Source: Pseudobacter ginsenosidimutans
GTDB lineage: Bacteria > Bacteroidota > Bacteroidia > Chitinophagales > Chitinophagaceae
Direction of reading: 5' to 3'
Assembly (NCBI RefSeq): GCF_007970185.1
Contig: NZ_CP042431.1
Span: forward strand, 1,426,001-1,490,000
DNA length: 64,000 nt
Shown here: in pieces, positions 61,034 through 64,000 of the stretch
Numbering within the stretch: position 1 is the stretch's first letter
Layout: every line of letters starts with the position of its first letter
Translations under genes and position numbers: made by a program
The notes under the pieces: model-generated
The model's database searches: none
The model's input: the letters and a program-made list of their open reading frames with translations, nothing else
Told to the model about the DNA's origin: nothing

Positions 61034-62479
61034 TCAGAAATTGTATCCTACTCTGAATTTGAGTGGTTGGGTTTGCGGTCTTTGGGAATAACTCAGGAAA
61101 TCCCAAAGCAATTGTATCTTGGTTTTCTTGAACATTTTGCTTTTCAATGAAACTACTTTACTGATGCCTGCCAGCCCGCTCTGCTGCCAACTATCGAGAT
61201 CCCTGACAATCGACACAGAACTGAAAGGCTGCTGATAGTTGTATTCAAAACCGCCGGAAGCGAAGAAACTTCCTTTGATCTTATAATCCGCGAAGGAGCG
61301 GAAACCTACTCCCTGGCTGCTGACGCTGATATTACGGATATTCTGTCCCCAACCCACTTTGTAACTGGCGCCTACTCCGATCACACTTTTATCGTTCAAT
61401 TTATATCCTACAGATAATCCAATATCTGTAGTGGTTGGAAAGTAATTATTAGAGCGCTGGCTCTGTAGATTGGTGCCATATTCGAGCCTTTGTAAAAAAC
61501 TTTTCGTTTTCTGGTTGTTGGGTTTGAAATCCGGAAGATCTCCTTCACTGTTGCCCATTCCTCCGAGTTCATTGAGTTTATCTTTCAGACCAGATAACTG
61601 CGCCTGTGCAGCCTGAACATTCTGTTGCAGCATGGCAGTAGCATTGGGTCCTGCAGAAGCGATCCTCTCCTGTATAAGGTTCTGCACACTACTCCGGGTT
61701 TGCAAACCAGCCAGGCTGGCCGTGGACCCATAATTATCAGGTAATCTGAAGAGACTGGCCAGCTCGGAGTGCTTCTTGAAAAAATCCTGGAATGCCGGAA
61801 TCTTTTTTACCAGTTCCAGCGCTTTCTGCTCCAGTTTGGAAGGATCTTCCAACATCGCTTTGTAAGAATTGACCTGTTCCGCGTAGTAATATGCCTGTTG
61901 ATTATATTTCTTCAACTCTTTGGTGAGGCCGAAACGATTTAATTGTTCTTTGAGCATTTGCTTTCTGTCTCTTAGATATTTCTTTACATCTGCCGCCTGA
62001 TCAAATTTGCCTTCAAGTCCTTTTACTGAATTCAGCGCTTCTTTTACTTTGCCGGTCATTTCAGAACTGTTTGCAAGCAGTTCATTATTCTGAGAAAGGA
62101 AATTCAAAGATGTTTTGAGAGTATCCAGATGCGGGAGGTACTGGCCTGCTCTGCCATTCAGCTTAACGGGCTGTTGCAATTTGGATTGCAGTTGCTTATA
62201 CCGTTCCTCTACATTGCCGAAGAGTTGTTCAGCCGCTGCAGAATCATTACGCGCCAATTTCTTCTTCAGCTTCTTTTCCTGTTTGGCCAACCTTTCCAAA
62301 GCTTTTTCCGAACTGGCAACCAGCTTGTCTTCAAGCTCGGCCGATTTCTTATTTAGTTTATCGAGAAAACGAGTAGGAAAACTGGTGATCTTGCCAACCG
62401 CAGAGGTTTCATCCTGGGCTTTTGCATTGAGCCCGTTCAGCAGCATGATTAGAAACAGGAAAAGGTATTGAAGTCGCAT
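61034..62479 (-). CDS. Secreted coiled-coil protein with C-terminal outer-membrane barrel
   Basis: 481 residues. Signal peptide RLQYLFLFLIMLLNGLNAKAQ, then about 300 residues of heptad-rich helix (DKLVASSEKALERLAKQEKKLKKKLARND in two parts, LQQNVQAAQAQLSGLKDKLNELGG), then a beta-barrel-like domain (TDIGLSVGYKLNDKSVIGVGASYK) ending in PLKFRVGYNF with the C-terminal Phe of barrel proteins. A long periplasmic or surface coiled coil tethered to the outer membrane is likely. The function is not known. Start chosen at the signal peptide; two further ATGs lie upstream in frame. Confidence 0.7.
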   Translation of the reverse strand: MRLQYLFLFLIMLLNGLNAKAQDETSAVGKITSFPTRFLDKLNKKSAELEDKLVASSEKALERLAKQEKKLKKKLARNDSAAAEQLFGNVEERYKQLQSKLQQPVKLNGRAGQYLPHLDTLKTSLNFLSQNNELLANSSEMTGKVKEALNSVKGLEGKFDQAADVKKYLRDRKQMLKEQLNRFGLTKELKKYNQQAYYYAEQVNSYKAMLEDPSKLEQKALELVKKIPAFQDFFKKHSELASLFRLPDNYGSTASLAGLQTRSSVQNLIQERIASAGPNATAMLQQNVQAAQAQLSGLKDKLNELGGMGNSEGDLPDFKPNNQKTKSFLQRLEYGTNLQSQRSNNYFPTTTDIGLSVGYKLNDKSVIGVGASYKVGWGQNIRNISVSSQGVGFRSFADYKIKGSFFASGGFEYNYQQPFSSVSIVRDLDSWQQSGLAGISKVVSLKSKMFKKTKIQLLWDFLSYSQRPQTQPLKFRVGYNF

Positions 62480-62530
62480 ATTAAAGGCTTGAAGTGGCAT
62501 TCTAAAATAGTACATTTAATAATGCCTGAT

Positions 62531-62560
62531 CAAACTTACAGCTAATACCAATCATGCCAA
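62531..62560 (-). promoter_or_regulatory. Promoter TTG-N19-TAAGTTTG of the coiled-coil/barrel gene
   Basis: On the minus strand TTG (62558-62560), a 19-base spacer and TAAGTTTG (62531-62538) match the Bacteroidota layout exactly. The -33 element is part of the left arm of the hairpin at 62558-62599. Confidence 0.6.
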
Positions 62561-62599
62561 GGGGAAAAAAAACGCCATTTTACGGGTTTTTTCCCCTTG
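62558..62599. terminator. 13-bp hairpin with T-run inside the stem, between same-strand genes
   Basis: CAAGGGGAAAAAA pairs with TTTTTTCCCCTTG around a 16-base loop. It lies 26 bases after the stop of the small membrane protein gene and can terminate it, although the T-run is part of the stem. Its far arm contains the -33 element of the next gene. Confidence 0.6.
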
Positions 62600-62625
62600 T
62601 TACCTCAATAGAAATATGTATAAGG

Positions 62626-63072
62626 TTAAATCTCTTTTTCAGTCAGCCGGAGCAGTACGGCAATATTATTTTTTCGCGGCGTGAAAACCAGCAGGATCAA
62701 ACAATGTAATATAGCAAGTGCTACAAATGAATAATAGGCAGTAATTACAAACAGCGCCAGGGCAACAAGAGCAGGGAAATAGATCAGGCTCCACCAGATC
62801 ATGCAGGCAGTGAAGTATTTTCGTATGCGCATCTCCGGTAATTCCAGATTACGGGCTTCCATCATCTTTCTTTTGAAAAGATTGAATCCGACTAAAAGGC
62901 AGGCAACAGACAGGATCACTGCTACTACAGAGCCGGTCCTTTCCAGATTTTCGTTCCCGGCAATGGTAGCTGAAGCGGTATATACCAGTGCCCCTGCAAT
63001 CGCCAAAACCAACAGCACCAGGAATACCGTATGCTGGAATTTAAGTTTGCGGATAGTGCCTGCAATATTCAT
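62626..63072 (-). CDS. Small four-helix membrane protein
   Basis: 148 residues with four transmembrane segments (residues about 15-38, 47-66, 88-108 and 110-130) and basic loops. I do not recognise the family. It follows the DUF420 gene by 11 bases on the same strand, so it probably belongs to the same cytochrome oxidase accessory operon. Confidence 0.65.
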   Translation of the reverse strand: MNIAGTIRKLKFQHTVFLVLLVLAIAGALVYTASATIAGNENLERTGSVVAVILSVACLLVGFNLFKRKMMEARNLELPEMRIRKYFTACMIWWSLIYFPALVALALFVITAYYSFVALAILHCLILLVFTPRKNNIAVLLRLTEKEI

Positions 63073-63083
63073 AGAAAAACTGT

Positions 63084-63665
63084 TTAGTAATATGGGCTGA
63101 TCATCAGGTACACCAGCACACCTGTGATAGCAACATACAACCAGATGGGCCAGGTTATGCGGGCCAGTTTTTTGTGCGCCGGAAATTCGGCTACCAGTGC
63201 ACGATAGGCGGTGAAAAGGATGAAAGGAAGAATAATACCAGCCAGCGGGATATGGGTAGCAAGAATAATGTAATAGATGGTACGAAGAGAGCCGCCTGCA
63301 GCTTTCTCTTCATCACTAATGATTCCGTTTCGGTCTAGGTCCCCGAATTTAGTTTCCCCAGCAAAAAGATGGTGCGCAATATAGGAAACCAGGAAGATCA
63401 CAGACAGTATCATGGCCGCCATCATGATCTTCTTATGTAATTGGTAATTGCCTTTCTTGACGGTAACGAAACCTGCAATCAGTAAAAGTGTTACCATGAA
63501 GTTGATCACAGCATTGGCTGTAGCAAACAGGTGAGGATCGAAGCCCAGGTCAGCTTCCAGCTTCACTCTGCTGAGCAGTACCACTGCAGCAAAAACAATG
63601 AAGGAAAAAATAAGGATGAGTGTTCTCGCTTTCTTATCGTTCTTCTGTAAAACCGGAGGTAACAT
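63084..63665 (-). CDS. DUF420 family membrane protein (CtaM-like)
   Basis: 193 residues, five transmembrane segments. DUF420/CtaM proteins assist assembly of haem-copper oxidases. The conserved His-containing blocks are visible: QLHKKIMMAAMI, SYIAHHLFAGETKFG, and LATHIPLAGIILPFILFTAYRAL. Between the second and third block sits DLDRNGIISDEE, which fits an EF-hand calcium loop. The sco gene is three bases upstream. Confidence 0.88.
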   Translation of the reverse strand: MLPPVLQKNDKKARTLILIFSFIVFAAVVLLSRVKLEADLGFDPHLFATANAVINFMVTLLLIAGFVTVKKGNYQLHKKIMMAAMILSVIFLVSYIAHHLFAGETKFGDLDRNGIISDEEKAAGGSLRTIYYIILATHIPLAGIILPFILFTAYRALVAEFPAHKKLARITWPIWLYVAITGVLVYLMISPYY

Positions 63666-63668
63666 AGA

Positions 63669-64000
63669 TCAGGCATTTGTTTGAGTGCGCGGTTTGCGCG
63701 TAATACGGATAAATATTGCCAGTAGTGCCAACGCTATCAGATACACGGGCCAGAGGCCGAGCAGTTTTGCCAGAACAGGCGACTTCTCCTGTTTGTCTTT
63801 TTCAAGCATCAGCAGGGTAACGTCTTCACCGAGGCTGGACAATGAAGCGCTATCCAGGCCATTGTAGTAGCCGCGCACTACACCTTGTTTATCTATCAAT
63901 ACAAATTTCTCGGTATGTATGAATGCGGAGTCTACAGTGCCGCCGTCCTGGAGCCCAAGTTTAAGTTCCTCCAGCGCGTAATCATAGATCACTTTCTTGG
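63669..64000 (-). CDS. SCO1/SenC family protein, C-terminal part (5' end outside window)
   Basis: The frame is open through the right edge of the window; the visible 110 residues are the C-terminal end of a SCO protein: GGTVDSAFIHTEKFVLIDKQGVVRGYYNG, which carries the copper-ligand His, then a short linker and a C-terminal transmembrane helix (LLGLWPVYLIALALLAIFI). The CxxxC copper motif would lie outside. SCO delivers copper to cytochrome oxidase subunit II. Three bases separate it from DUF420. Confidence 0.85.
   Translation of the reverse strand, partial: KKVIYDYALEELKLGLQDGGTVDSAFIHTEKFVLIDKQGVVRGYYNGLDSASLSSLGEDVTLLMLEKDKQEKSPVLAKLLGLWPVYLIALALLAIFIRITRKPRTQTNA

Overview
The window is ordinary chromosomal DNA of a member of the Bacteroidota, most likely family Chitinophagaceae. 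The evidence is: promoters of the TTG-N19-TAnnTTTG type, almost no Shine-Dalgarno sequences, a SusC/SusD pair behind an ECF sigma factor and FecR, a type IX secretion sorting tail, BACON domains, GldA/GldF/GldG-like genes, DUF6770 proteins and Bacteroidota-type lipoprotein signals. The family assignment is inference from gene content. There is no rRNA gene, no standard tRNA, no insertion sequence, no integrase and no CRISPR array.

Layout. 1-4287: a patatin-like lipase entering from the left, a diacylglycerol kinase-like lipid kinase, and polyphosphate kinase. 4622-9007: fabH, an alpha/beta hydrolase, a DUF2905 membrane protein, and the ribosome-associated GTPase TypA. 9136-13861: a tandem pair of RDD membrane proteins, a PepSY-like secreted protein, a large BACON/propeller lipoprotein and a tiny cysteine-containing membrane protein. 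13954-21559: meaB and two glycosyltransferases leftward, then rightward a LON-domain protein, coaX, an outer-membrane barrel, lptC and an aldo/keto reductase, then an AhpD-like protein. 21662-29547: an S9 peptidase, an MFS exporter, an RRM RNA-binding protein, and the oxidative pentose phosphate operon gnd-zwf-pgl.

29827-35854: a small AT-rich orphan gene, a cell-wall amidase, a secreted M48 protease and two tandem DUF6770 proteins. 35930-42815: acyl-CoA dehydrogenase with its MarR regulator, a T9SS-exported SGNH hydrolase, an alpha/beta hydrolase, a membrane glycosyltransferase and an orphan OppC-type permease. 42870-50113: a lipoprotein, an Lrp regulator, a candidate tRNA-like RNA with an enormous variable arm, and a leftward operon of a GldA-type ATPase, a GldF-GldG fusion and two short MutS-like ATPases. 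50169-57858: an ECF sigma / FecR / SusC / SusD / lipoprotein nutrient-uptake operon in which fecR carries a frameshift. 58041-59467: trmB, DUF5522 and an alkyltransferase-like protein in overlapping frames. 59476-64000: a barrel protein, a DUF4265 protein, a coiled-coil/barrel protein, and the cytochrome oxidase accessory genes DUF420 and sco, the latter leaving the window.

The most notable item is the RNA at 44001-44168. It has a pairing acceptor stem, a Leu-like D-arm, a perfect T-arm and its own strong terminator, but about 97 nucleotides where a variable arm should be and a poor anticodon loop. Other points of note are three tandem paralogue pairs (RDD, DUF6770, MutS-like), the split fecR, an alkyltransferase-like protein with a lysine-rich tail, and an EF-hand-like loop inside a DUF420 protein.
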